Below are positions 37,388 through 46,400 of a stretch of 49,632 bases of DNA, piece after piece; the first letter of the stretch is position 1; each line of letters opens with the position of its first letter. The DNA comes from an uncultured Lentisphaerota bacterium. Its GTDB lineage: Bacteria; Verrucomicrobiota; Lentisphaeria; Oligosphaerales; CAITYL01. The notes under the pieces were generated by a model. It did not search any database. It was not told the DNA's origin and saw only the letters and a program-made list of their open reading frames with translations. The translations under genes and the position numbers were made by a program. The DNA lies in NCBI GenBank assembly GCA_903921725.1, contig CAIXRA010000016.1, positions 1 through 49,632 of the forward strand, in the 5' to 3' direction.

Positions 37388-38794
37388 TCAAGGCTGGCCG
37401 TTCTCCACGGGAAGCTGCGCATCGGGGAATTCGCCGGCGAGAAGTTCGCGGGCGTCCTTTTCCCCAGCCAGAGCGGCCTTGGTGAGATACTCCCGCGCCA
37501 GTTCACGGTTCTTGGCGATCCCTTTGCCGGTGAGGAGCGCACTACCGTAGGCGGACATCGCCTGGGGGTCGTTCTGCACCGCTGCCTTTCCATACAGTTC
37601 GGCTGCTTTTTCCAGGTTCGGCGGGACGGTGACGCCGTCCTCGTAAAAGGTGCCGAGGTTGTACTGCGCCGGGGCGTAGTCGGCTTTGGCGGCGGCCTCG
37701 AACAATTCAAACGCCTTCCTGTCGTCCGCCGCGACCCCGCGCCCGAGATGGTAATCCGCGCCGAGGCTGAACATGCCGGCCGGATCCCGCCGCGCCGCGG
37801 CTTTGCGGTGCCATTCCGCGCCCTTGACCGTGTCCGCCTCGACGCCCATGCCGGTCATGTAGAGATTGCCGAGCATCACCTGTGCCGGCATATAACCCGC
37901 CTCCGCCGATTTTCTGAACCAGAGGAAGGCCTGCCGGGTGTCGGCCACCACGCCCATCCCCTGCGCGTAGCAGTAGGCGATTTTTGCCTGGGCCTCGGTA
38001 TCGTTTGCGGCGGCGGCCGCGAGGAGCCAGCGGATCATTTCGTTGTAGTCACGCTCCACGCCGTTCGCCGTCTGGTAACAGTCGGCCAGGCGCACCTGGG
38101 CCCGCGGATCGCTGTTTTCCGCGCCCAGAAGCAAGTACTTCACCGCCAGGCCCGGATTCTTCGCACATCCTTTGCCTTCCAGCAGAAAGCCGGCCGTTTT
38201 CCGCACCGAGCCGAGATGCGGCGCGGATGGGTTCTGGTCCGCCGCCATCCGGTAGTACTTGAACGCCTCCGCCAGTTTGCCCTGCCGCTCGAATTCAATC
38301 GCGACGTTCCACTGGGCCTCCAGCGTGCCCATGTCGGCTGACTTGAGGAACAGTTCCTGCGCTTTGGCCTGGTTTTTTGCGACGCCCAGGCCGCCTTCGT
38401 AGCAGAGGGCAAGATTGAAAAGAGCGATGGGGCTGGGGGGCTTCACCGGATCGGTCTTCTTTTTTGGCGCCGGCGGTTCCGCGGCCTTTTGGAACCACTC
38501 CACGGCCTTTTTGTAATCTTTCTTGACCTGCGGATTGGAGCCGGAAAGGTAGAGATTGCCGAGCACGAGCTGCGCATTGGCGAATCCGTCATTCGCCTGT
38601 TTTTCCAATTTCTTGAGGTTGACCCGCGAGGTGTCCTGCTTGTCCGGCTCCGTCGTTTCCTCCCGGGCTGTGTCCGCCGGCGTCTCCGCGCTTTTCCCGA
38701 ACGGCCAGACGGCAAGCGCGGGGCGTCCGGAGGCCGCCACGATGAAGGACGCCGCCAGGCCGGCGGCCAACCAATGGATGCGCGGAGTCTTCAT
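37388..38794 (-). CDS. Secreted Sel1-repeat protein
   Basis: A 468-residue exported protein composed of Sel1-like (SEL1/TPR) repeats. A signal peptide (about 1-27, ending RPALA-VW) and a short linker precede about nine repeats of around 36 residues, with hallmarks such as AQLVLGNLYLSGSNPQVKKD, ALCYEGGLGVAKNQAKA, KIAYCYAQGMGVVADTRQAF, MLGNLYMTGMGVEADTVKGA and ALLTGKGIAKNRELA. Such solenoids mediate protein-protein contacts; the partner is unknown. Start 38794 has AAGGG about ten bases upstream. A foldase gene lies 117 bases upstream on the same strand, so they may be co-transcribed. Confidence 0.92.
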   Translation of the reverse strand: MKTPRIHWLAAGLAASFIVAASGRPALAVWPFGKSAETPADTAREETTEPDKQDTSRVNLKKLEKQANDGFANAQLVLGNLYLSGSNPQVKKDYKKAVEWFQKAAEPPAPKKKTDPVKPPSPIALFNLALCYEGGLGVAKNQAKAQELFLKSADMGTLEAQWNVAIEFERQGKLAEAFKYYRMAADQNPSAPHLGSVRKTAGFLLEGKGCAKNPGLAVKYLLLGAENSDPRAQVRLADCYQTANGVERDYNEMIRWLLAAAAANDTEAQAKIAYCYAQGMGVVADTRQAFLWFRKSAEAGYMPAQVMLGNLYMTGMGVEADTVKGAEWHRKAAARRDPAGMFSLGADYHLGRGVAADDRKAFELFEAAAKADYAPAQYNLGTFYEDGVTVPPNLEKAAELYGKAAVQNDPQAMSAYGSALLTGKGIAKNRELAREYLTKAALAGEKDARELLAGEFPDAQLPVENGQP

Positions 38795-38911
38795 CAGATC
38801 AGCCCTTTCGTTCCCAAATACGCAGCGGCCGCCTGGTCGGCGGCCGTGGCGCTCTACTGTCATGTTGCCGGCGGATGGAAGCCCGCCGCCGGCCGGTCGC
38901 GGAAGAACCGC

Positions 38912-40030
38912 TTACTTGGCGGGTGCCGCCGCCTTGCCGTCTTCGGCGGGCGCAGCGGTCTTTTCCTGCTCGATGGGCACAACCGGAAGCAGAACCTTGA
39001 CGTTGGCTTCCTTGCGCATGTCGGCGAGCTTCTTTTCCATGGCCGTGTTGATTTCGCGGCCGACCAGCATTTCCTGGATGCGCGCCTTCACCTGGTCCAG
39101 GGGAACCATGCCGGCGGGCTTGGTTTCTCCGCCCTTGATGATGTGGTAGCCGAACTGAGTTTCCACGATGCCGCTGAGTTCGTCCTTCTTCAGCTTGGAC
39201 GCCGCTTCCTCAAATTCCGGCACCATCTGGCCCTTGGGGAAACTTCCAAGGCTTCCACCGTTCTGCTTGCCGCTCGGGCAATCGCTTTTTTCGGCGGCAA
39301 GTTTGGCGAAGTCGCCACCCTTCTTCAGGTCGGCCAGGATCTGCTCCGCCTTCGCCTTGGCGGCCTTCTTGTCCGCCTCCGCTGCGCCCTCTTCAATCTT
39401 CACCAGGATGTGCGAGGCGCTCATCGTCGCCGGCATCGCGAACTGCTCCTTGTTGGATTCGTAGAACTTCTGGACGGCGTCGTCGGCGATCTTGATGCCC
39501 GGCTTGAGCTTGGTTTCAACCCAGCTCTGAACCATCATCTCCACGCCGATCATGTCCACGAGGTCCTTCTTGTCGAAGCCCTGCGTGGCGAGCATCATGG
39601 CGAGCTTGTCCTCGCCTCCGGCTTTTTCCGCCAGTGTTTTGGCGGCGGCGGTCAGGTCCGGCTTCATGCCGTCTTTGGCGCACAGCTCCTTGATGAGTTC
39701 AATCTCTACCAGACGCTCGGCAAACTGGGCGGCAAAGCCGCGGAGCTGCTTGTCGTCCGGAAGCTGTCCCTCGGCCGCCGCCATCCGGAGGGCCGGCAGA
39801 AGCATCTTCTTCAGGTCGGCGCCCTTGACCGTCTTGCCTTCGCCGAATGTCGCCACGACTTCCGGCACGAATGCCAGCTTGGCGGACAGGTCGGGGGCGG
39901 CGGGCACGGCCGGAATCGTGGCGGCCGTGGCGGGGGCTGCGGGTGCGGCCGGTGCGGTGGACTCCGCGAAGAGGGGAAGGGCGGCCAGCAGAAGGGCGGA
40001 GCCCAGCATCGGAATGGCTTTGCGTTGCAT
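38912..40030 (-). CDS. Parvulin-type peptidyl-prolyl isomerase (SurA/PrsA-like foldase)
   Basis: A 372-residue exported foldase. A signal peptide (about 1-22, ending LPLFA-ES) and an Ala/Pro linker lead to a helical chaperone domain (about 50-195) and a parvulin domain (about 200-300): SASHILVKIEE, GGDFAKLAAEKSDCPSG, GGSLGSFPKGQMVPEFEEAA and GYHIIKGGETKPAG. The C-terminal ~70 residues are helical, then Ala-rich. It should help fold exported proteins in the periplasm, of which this region encodes several large ones. Start 40030 has AAGGA nine bases upstream. Confidence 0.94.
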   Translation of the reverse strand: MQRKAIPMLGSALLLAALPLFAESTAPAAPAAPATAATIPAVPAAPDLSAKLAFVPEVVATFGEGKTVKGADLKKMLLPALRMAAAEGQLPDDKQLRGFAAQFAERLVEIELIKELCAKDGMKPDLTAAAKTLAEKAGGEDKLAMMLATQGFDKKDLVDMIGVEMMVQSWVETKLKPGIKIADDAVQKFYESNKEQFAMPATMSASHILVKIEEGAAEADKKAAKAKAEQILADLKKGGDFAKLAAEKSDCPSGKQNGGSLGSFPKGQMVPEFEEAASKLKKDELSGIVETQFGYHIIKGGETKPAGMVPLDQVKARIQEMLVGREINTAMEKKLADMRKEANVKVLLPVVPIEQEKTAAPAEDGKAAAPAK

Positions 40031-40218
40031 GTTTTTTCCTTGGCTTTCTTGGTTCCAGCATCAAGCGGCGCAGCACGCGCCGGCAGCCGGATGCATGATT
40101 GATAACTTGTTGCGCCTACTTGAAACATCCAGCCGGCCGGCAAACTTTTATGCGGCTGACGCCATTTTGACAGAATCCGGTGCCTGAAGTTGCGTGATGC
40201 CGCGCCGCTTGCAGCCCC

Positions 40219-41301
40219 TCATTCCCAAGAATCCGCATATTGCGGGGCGAACGGAACCGTCCCCAGATCCTCCGGCAGCCGCGCGCCGATGGAAAAGTCG
40301 AGGCCCGCCGCGCGTCCGGCGCGCAGCTCGTGAAAGCCGAGCCCCGCAATCATCGCCGCGTTGTCGGTGCAGAACTTCGGGGGGGCGATGACCACGGTGC
40401 GGCGCTCGCGTGCCGCCGCCGCCGCCATCACATCGCGCAGACGGCTGTTGCAGGCGACGCCGCCGCAGAGCACCACCGTTTGCGCGCCGTATTCCTCCGC
40501 CGCCAGCAGTGTCTTGGACACCAGCACATCCACGACCGATTCCTGGTAGCTGGCCAGCGTGTCCGCCAGCTCCTGGTCGGAGAGCGTCCGCCCCTGCACG
40601 CGGTAGAGCAGGGCGGTCTTGATTCCGCTGAAGCTGAAATTGAGGATGTTTTCCGGCGCGACGCCGCAGCCGGGGCGCGGCATCAGGCCGCGCGGAAACG
40701 CCACCGCCTTCGGGTCGCCGTTCTTTGCCAGGCGGTCCACGATGGGGCCGCCGGGATAGCCGAGGTCGAGGATTTTTGCCGCCTTGTCGAACGCCTCGCC
40801 CGCGGCGTCGTCGAGCGTCCGCCCCACCACGCGCGCCCTGCCGTCCGCTTGCACCAGCAGCAGCAGCGTGTGCCCGCCGGAGACCGCCAGCGCCAGAATC
40901 GGATAGCGTTGCGGATCCCGCAGCTGGGATGTGTTTCCCAGAAATGAACCGTAGACGTGCGCCAGCACATGGTTGACTCCGACGAGCGGCAGCCCCGTAG
41001 CCAGGGACAGCCCCTTCGCATAGGAGACGCCGACCAGCAGCGCGGGGACCAGCCCCGGTTCGCTGGTGACCGCAATCCCGTGGATGTCGCGCAGTTCCAT
41101 CCCGGCTTCGCTTAGGGCGGCCTTCGCCATCACGTCAATGGCCTTAAGATGTTCGCGCGCCGCCAGTTCCGGTACCACGCCGCCGTATGCGGCATGGATC
41201 TTCACCTGTGACGAGATCAGGCTTGAGCGCACATCGCTGCCGTCGGCCACCACCGCCGCCGCCGTCTCGTCGCAACTGGTTTCGATGCCAAGAATGTTCA
41301 T
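40219..41301 (-). CDS. tsaD: tRNA N6-adenosine threonylcarbamoyltransferase
   Basis: Transfers threonylcarbamoyl to A37 of ANN-reading tRNAs, with TsaB and TsaE as partners. The 360-residue protein opens with MNILGIETSCDETAAA and has the metal-binding His111 and His115 in NHVLAHVYGSF, the LAVSGGHTLL phosphate loop, the FSFSGIKTALL segment and the closing CTDNAAMIAGLG. Start 41301 fits the family; upstream in-frame ATGs would add unrelated residues. The modified tRNA set includes the tRNA-Thr(UGU) of this window. tsaB and tsaE are not nearby. Confidence 0.97.
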   Translation of the reverse strand: MNILGIETSCDETAAAVVADGSDVRSSLISSQVKIHAAYGGVVPELAAREHLKAIDVMAKAALSEAGMELRDIHGIAVTSEPGLVPALLVGVSYAKGLSLATGLPLVGVNHVLAHVYGSFLGNTSQLRDPQRYPILALAVSGGHTLLLLVQADGRARVVGRTLDDAAGEAFDKAAKILDLGYPGGPIVDRLAKNGDPKAVAFPRGLMPRPGCGVAPENILNFSFSGIKTALLYRVQGRTLSDQELADTLASYQESVVDVLVSKTLLAAEEYGAQTVVLCGGVACNSRLRDVMAAAAARERRTVVIAPPKFCTDNAAMIAGLGFHELRAGRAAGLDFSIGARLPEDLGTVPFAPQYADSWE

Positions 41302-41434
41302 GCCCGCCGTGCCGCCTTCCGTTCCCTGCTTCATGTCCGGCGCCTCCCCCGGTTTTTCCTTTGCGCCTTTCCTTAATGTAACCCGCGCCGTCCCTTCCGC
41401 ACGGCTTCCGCTGTCGGCGCCCGGCAATCCGCGC

Positions 41435-41440
41435 TATATT
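41435..41440 (+). promoter_or_regulatory. -10-like box adjacent to the start codon (possible leaderless mRNA)
   Basis: TATATT ends five bases before ATG 41446. If it is a real -10 box, transcription would start at or next to the ATG, giving a leaderless message; no ribosome site is seen upstream, which agrees. The -35 region (TGTCGG, 17-base spacer) is weak. Confidence 0.35.
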
Positions 41441-41445
41441 TCGCC

Positions 41446-42231
41446 ATGCTCACGCGCAACCAGGAAAAACTGATCCTCCAGTCGCACTCGAAGCACGGGC
41501 GCCGCAAAGCGGGATATTTCCTCGCCGAGGGGCTCCGCTGCTGCGGGGAAGGAATCCGCCTCCGCGCCACGGAACTCGAATTCGCCGCCGGCAGCCAATC
41601 TTTTGCGGATTCCGCGGAGGGCGCGGCGATGTGCGCGCTGCTCATGGCCCGCGCCCGGCCGTTTGAAGTGGTGCCGGACGCCGCCTTCGGGAAGCTGGCC
41701 GCCACCGAGAACCCGCAGGGCGTCCTCTGCGTGTTCCGCAGCTTTGCGGAACCCGCGCCGGTTTCCACGCTCGCCGATCCGTTCGTCCTTGTACTCGACC
41801 GCGTGATGGAACCGGGAAACCTCGGCACGATTCTGCGCACCGCGTGGGCCGTCGGCCTGCGCGAGGTCTGGTACACCGCCGGCACCACCGACCCGTTCGG
41901 GCCGAAGGCGATCCGTTCCGGCATGGGCGCCCAGTTCGCGCTCACCCTCCGCGGCTTTGCCGACCTCGCCGCCGCGCGCGACACGCTCCGGGACTGTGGC
42001 GGCGGGAAGCTCTGGTGCAGCGTGCCGGGCCGCGGCGTGAATTGTTTCGACGACGGATTCACCCTCGCCGGCGGCGCGCTGGTCATCGGCAACGAGGCCA
42101 ACGGCGTGCAGGAGGTTGGCGGCGCGGAGTTCGTGACAATCCCGATGCCCGGTCCGGCGGAGTCGCTCAACGCGGCGCAGGCGGCGACAATCCTGCTTTT
42201 CGAGGCGGTCCGCCGCGGAATCCTGTGTTGA
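41446..42231 (+). CDS. SpoU/TrmH-family RNA 2'-O-methyltransferase
   Basis: Methylates ribose 2'-OH in rRNA or tRNA using SAM. The 261 residues contain an N-terminal substrate-binding part (about 1-105; KHGRRKAGYFLAEGLR) and a knotted SPOUT domain with the three motifs: MEPGNLGTILRTA, LVIGNEANGV and IPMPGPAESLNAAQAATILL. It is closest in layout to RlmB/TsnR-like rRNA methyltransferases; the target base cannot be assigned. The product S-adenosylhomocysteine feeds AhcY. It is divergent from tsaD with about 145 bases between their starts. Confidence 0.92.
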   Translation: MLTRNQEKLILQSHSKHGRRKAGYFLAEGLRCCGEGIRLRATELEFAAGSQSFADSAEGAAMCALLMARARPFEVVPDAAFGKLAATENPQGVLCVFRSFAEPAPVSTLADPFVLVLDRVMEPGNLGTILRTAWAVGLREVWYTAGTTDPFGPKAIRSGMGAQFALTLRGFADLAAARDTLRDCGGGKLWCSVPGRGVNCFDDGFTLAGGALVIGNEANGVQEVGGAEFVTIPMPGPAESLNAAQAATILLFEAVRRGILC

Positions 42232-42315
42232 CGGTTTCCGGATCTTCCAGCCTGGAAACGACAACAATACTTCAGGTGTGACGGCAGTTTGGAACACAAT
42301 CCCCGGAGAGCGCCC

Positions 42316-42939
42316 ATGACATCCCCGCGCATCTGCGTGTTTGCCCCGATGAAAATCGAAGAGTCCGTATTCCGCGGCGTGCTTGCGGAGGCGGGAGTGG
42401 ACGGCGGCGCGGTGCGCGTCGTGCGGTCCGGCATCGGGAAGGTCAACGCCTGCATCTCCGTCGCGCGGGAGTTGCAGGCCGGATTCGACATCGCCGTGCT
42501 GTTCGGGCTCTGCGGCGCGACCCGCGGCTTCCGCGTCGGACAGCGCGTCATCCCCGCCTGGTTCCGCCAGCTCGACGCCGATGCGGCCGGGTGGGGCGAT
42601 GAGGCCTGGGACGAAACCGTCCATCTGGATCCCGCCATCCATGCGCGGGTGTCCGGCGACGCCTGCGGGATCGGTTGTTCCGACAAGTTTGTGACCGATC
42701 CGGAGCTGCTGGCGAGCGTGGATCTGGTGGACATGGAGTCGTACGCCGTTGTAAAGATGTGCCGGAAATTTGCAAAACCCTGCGTCGTCGTCAAATATGT
42801 CTCCGACATCGTGGGGTTGCCGGACGGCGGAGTCAGCCATTTCCGCGAGTACATCGCCGGTCCGTTCGCCGCCGATGCCCGTGATTTCGTCGGCCTTCTG
42901 CCTGCGTTGCGGGGACTTCACCTTCAAGGCGGTGCGTGA
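42316..42939 (+). CDS. Nucleosidase of the MTA/SAH nucleosidase superfamily
   Basis: A 207-residue purine nucleoside hydrolase of the PNP/UDP phosphorylase fold. It has APMKIEE at the N-terminus, RSGIGKVNACISVARELQ, LFGLCGATRGFRVGQRV, and the active-site residues Glu in VDMESYAVV and Asp in KYVSDIVG. At 207 residues it is a little shorter than typical MTA/SAH nucleosidase (about 230), with a shortened middle. Futalosine hydrolase is another possibility. ATG 42316 has GGAG about ten bases upstream. Its stop overlaps the next start by one base. If it splits S-adenosylhomocysteine it would duplicate part of the AhcY role; that is untested. Confidence 0.8.
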   Translation: MTSPRICVFAPMKIEESVFRGVLAEAGVDGGAVRVVRSGIGKVNACISVARELQAGFDIAVLFGLCGATRGFRVGQRVIPAWFRQLDADAAGWGDEAWDETVHLDPAIHARVSGDACGIGCSDKFVTDPELLASVDLVDMESYAVVKMCRKFAKPCVVVKYVSDIVGLPDGGVSHFREYIAGPFAADARDFVGLLPALRGLHLQGGA

Positions 42940-43265
42940 TGCCGCCGGACGCGCCGCGGAATGCCGTACCGCTCCCGGCCGCCCCCGCGCCAGGCGGCCA
43001 GGGCACCCTCCTGCGCATCCATGTGCAGCCGCGGGCGAGCCGCACGGAAGTGGTCGGGCTCCACGGGGATGCGGTCAAGGTGCGCATCGCCGGACCGCCG
43101 GTGGACGGAAAGGCGAACGAGGAATGCCGCCGATTCTTGGCCAAGGCACTGGGCGTTCCACCGTCGGCGGTGGAAATCGTCCGGGGCGACACGGGGCGGA
43201 ACAAGGCCGTGCTTGTCCGTGGGATTGCGCCGGCGGAAGTTTTGCACCGGCTGGGGCTGGACTGA
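42939..43265 (+). CDS. DUF167 (YggU-family) protein
   Basis: A 108-residue protein of the conserved YggU/UPF0235 family, whose function is unknown. After a Pro/Ala-rich start the core fits well: LRIHVQPRASRTEVVGLHGD, VRIAGPPVDGKANEE and GVPPSAVEIVRGDTGRNKAV. ATG 42939 shares one base with the nucleosidase stop codon, so the pair is translationally coupled. Confidence 0.92.
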   Translation: MPPDAPRNAVPLPAAPAPGGQGTLLRIHVQPRASRTEVVGLHGDAVKVRIAGPPVDGKANEECRRFLAKALGVPPSAVEIVRGDTGRNKAVLVRGIAPAEVLHRLGLD

Positions 43266-43333
43266 ACCTGAACGGCTGATTGGAATCGATCCCTGGCCTC
43301 TATGTACGTATCACCATGCACTGGAACGGAGTC

Positions 43334-43361
43334 TTGTATTGTGCTGCCTTTAGTATAGAAT
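43334..43361 (+). promoter_or_regulatory. Candidate promoter of the giant secreted protein
   Basis: TTGTAT (43334-43339), 16 bases, TAGAAT (43356-43361), 43 bases before ATG 43405. Confidence 0.4.
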
Positions 43362-43404
43362 AGGTGGGGGTTCGTCGCGGGCATGTTCACTTCTTGGAGC
43401 CGGT

Positions 43405-46400
43405 ATGTCTTTTTTCAGGCGACTATTCAACGGGCGGTCTTTCCGTAAATCGGCTGGCGCGGGATTTTTCCTGTTGGCGCTGTTTGCGGCCACCGGCCCG
43501 TCCATGGCCGCGCCGTACGGGCCAGACGGCCTGGCGACGGAAGGGCGGGGCGGGAGTGGTCAGGCAATCCCCCTGCGGGTTTTCGGCGACGAGCATTACG
43601 GGCGTATGGAAACGGCGGATGGCTACACGGTGGTCTGGGACGCCAAACTCAAGTGCCATGCTTATGCGAAGCCGGATGCCGCCACCGGGGAGCTGGTGAC
43701 CACCGGCATTGCCGCCGGGGCCGCAACTCCAGACGCGCTGGGATTGGCGAAGCATCTTGATCTCCCGCCTGCACGCGTCCGCGAAAAGGCCCGGGCGCGG
43801 TATGAACAGATGGGCGGTGTGATGGAGTGCGAGCGCAAGCGTCTGGAAAGCAAGATCCATGAGCTTGAACGCCGCGGGGCCGCTCCCAAGGCGGTCCGGG
43901 GGCTTCGCGACGGGTACAGGCGCATCCACGGCCGCGAGGCGCCGGCGGCTCTCTCCGCGGCCGCGGATGCGGCGGCCTCCGGCTCAAGCGTCCAGCCTTC
44001 GCCGCCCGATTCGCAGACGACGGGCAGCTATGTGGGGCTCACGATTCTCGTAAACTTCCAGGACGACACCAGCGAACCGGCCACCCACGACGAACTCAAC
44101 GACTTCTGCAACAAGCTGGGCTACACGGGCTCCGGCAATTCCGGATCCATCCGCGACTACTACCGCGACCAGTCGTACGGCCGGCTCGACTACACCAACA
44201 AGGTGACCTATTACGTCACCGTTCCGCATGCGAAGAATTACTACAATTATTCCAATTATCCCACCAATACGACCTGGCGCGACTGCGGTTCGGCTGGCCG
44301 CCTGCTGATCACCGACGCGGTCACCGAGCTGAAGAACAAGGGCTACAACTTCGACGGGGTCTCCACCTCGGGCAGCAACGTGATCGCCACCAACGTACTT
44401 TTCGTCGGCCCCAACAGCGGCAACTGGAGTTACGGCCTGTGGCCCCACCGCTGGGCGATGAGCCCCACGCCCTCCGTCACGATCAACGGCGCCACCAAGT
44501 ACGTCTACGACTATGAGATCACCGACTTCTCCGCCGCGTTGCGGATTGGAACCGTCTGCCATGAAAACGGCCACATGCTCTGCAAGTTCAGCGACTATTA
44601 CGACTACGGCGGCGAGTCGGCCGGCCTCGGGAACCACTGCCTCATGGGGGGGGGGAATTACGGCAACAGCGGGAAGACGCCGGTCAGCATCAATCCCTAC
44701 CTCAAGTACACGGCGGGGTGGATTGACGCCGTAAACATGACTTCCGCAACCTCGATGCAGCCGGCCACGCTGAAATCATCGGGCGTCATCCCGCAGCTGC
44801 TGCGCTTTGCCAACACCGCTGCCGCAACCGAGTATTTCCTCATTGAAAACCGCAACCAGGCGGCCTTCAAATGGAACGGATACCTTCCCGACAGCGGACT
44901 GGCCGTCTGGCATGTGGACGAAACCGCCGACGGCTGCGAAAACCAGGATATGACCACGGCACTCCATTATGAAGTGTCGCTGGAGCAGGCCGATGGCGCC
45001 TTCAACCTGGAGCATTACAACAACTCCGGCGACTTATACGATTATTTCGACAGCACCCGTCCGGCCTTCAGCAATGCCAGCACGCCCAACACCAACTGGT
45101 GGGACGGCACCGCCTCCGGGTTGGCCGTCACCGGCGCCAGTGCGGCGGGTGCCTCGATGACCTGCAATATCGGCACCGCCAACGCACTTCCGTCCATATC
45201 CTTCGACCTCACGGAACAGACGGTGTCGGAGAGCGCCGGCAGTGTCACGGTCCGCGCCACCCTTTCCTCCCTTTCCGCCGCCGATGTCGTCCTGACTGTC
45301 TCCGCGGTGGGGGCGGCCGTATCAGGTTCGGATTACACGCTCGCCTCCTCTACCGTGACGATTCCAGCCGGCCAGCTCTCGGCCGACTTTACAGTCAACG
45401 TCATTGACGACGCCCTAAGTGAGGCGACGGAAGATGTGATTCTCACCCTCGCCGTGCCGGCCAACGCCAACCTCTCCGACCGCTTTGTGCATGTGGTTCA
45501 CATCACGGACAACGATGCCGCGCCCGTCGTGCAGTTCACCTCCGGCTCGAGCAGTATCACCGAAGGCGGAACCGTGACGCTGACGGTCCAGCTTTCCGCC
45601 ACCGCCTCGCAGACGGTTTTCATCCCGTTCTCCCTTTCCGGCAGCGCCGTGTCCGGCACGGATTACACGCTGAATGCGCTTTCTCCCTTGGTCATACCGC
45701 CGGGATCCACCACCGCCACGCTCAAGGTCTCGACGGTTGGCAACATGCTCGACGAGCCGGACAAAAGCCTCCTGTTCACCCTCGGCGTGCCCACCGGTGC
45801 CACGGCCGGTTCTCCCGCCGCCTATGCGCTGACCATTCTGGACAACGACACCGGACCGGCGGTGGGCATCCTCAGCCCCTCCGCCTCTTCCACGGCCATT
45901 TCTCTGGCATCCACGCTGCTTCTCGAAGGCTCCGCGACCGGAAGCGGCACGCTGACCTATGCATGGAGCAAGACGAACGGGCCGGGCACCGTCACATTCG
46001 GTGCGGCAAACTCGCTTTCAACGACCGCCGTTTTCAGCGCCGCCGGCCGGTATGTACTGCGGTTGAGTGTAAGCAACGGGACGACCACGGGATATGCCCA
46101 GCAGGTCGTGCATGTGCTGGCGTCGGGGGCGGTGACCGCGTTCACCACCGGAGCCGCCGGCACGCTCTCCGGCACTTCCTATTCCGGCAACACATTGACC
46201 GGAGTGCAGACACTGACCGTCAGTAGCCTCACGATTGGCGGCATCTCCGACGCCTGCTACATGGCGATGACGCCCGTGAGCGGCAATCTCGAGGTGGTGG
46301 CGCGCGTGGCCTCCATGAGCAATCCGAACGCCGCCGCCCTGGCCGGTGTGATGATCCGGGACAACGGCACGAACCCCTGGACCTACGCCTACGTCGCAAC

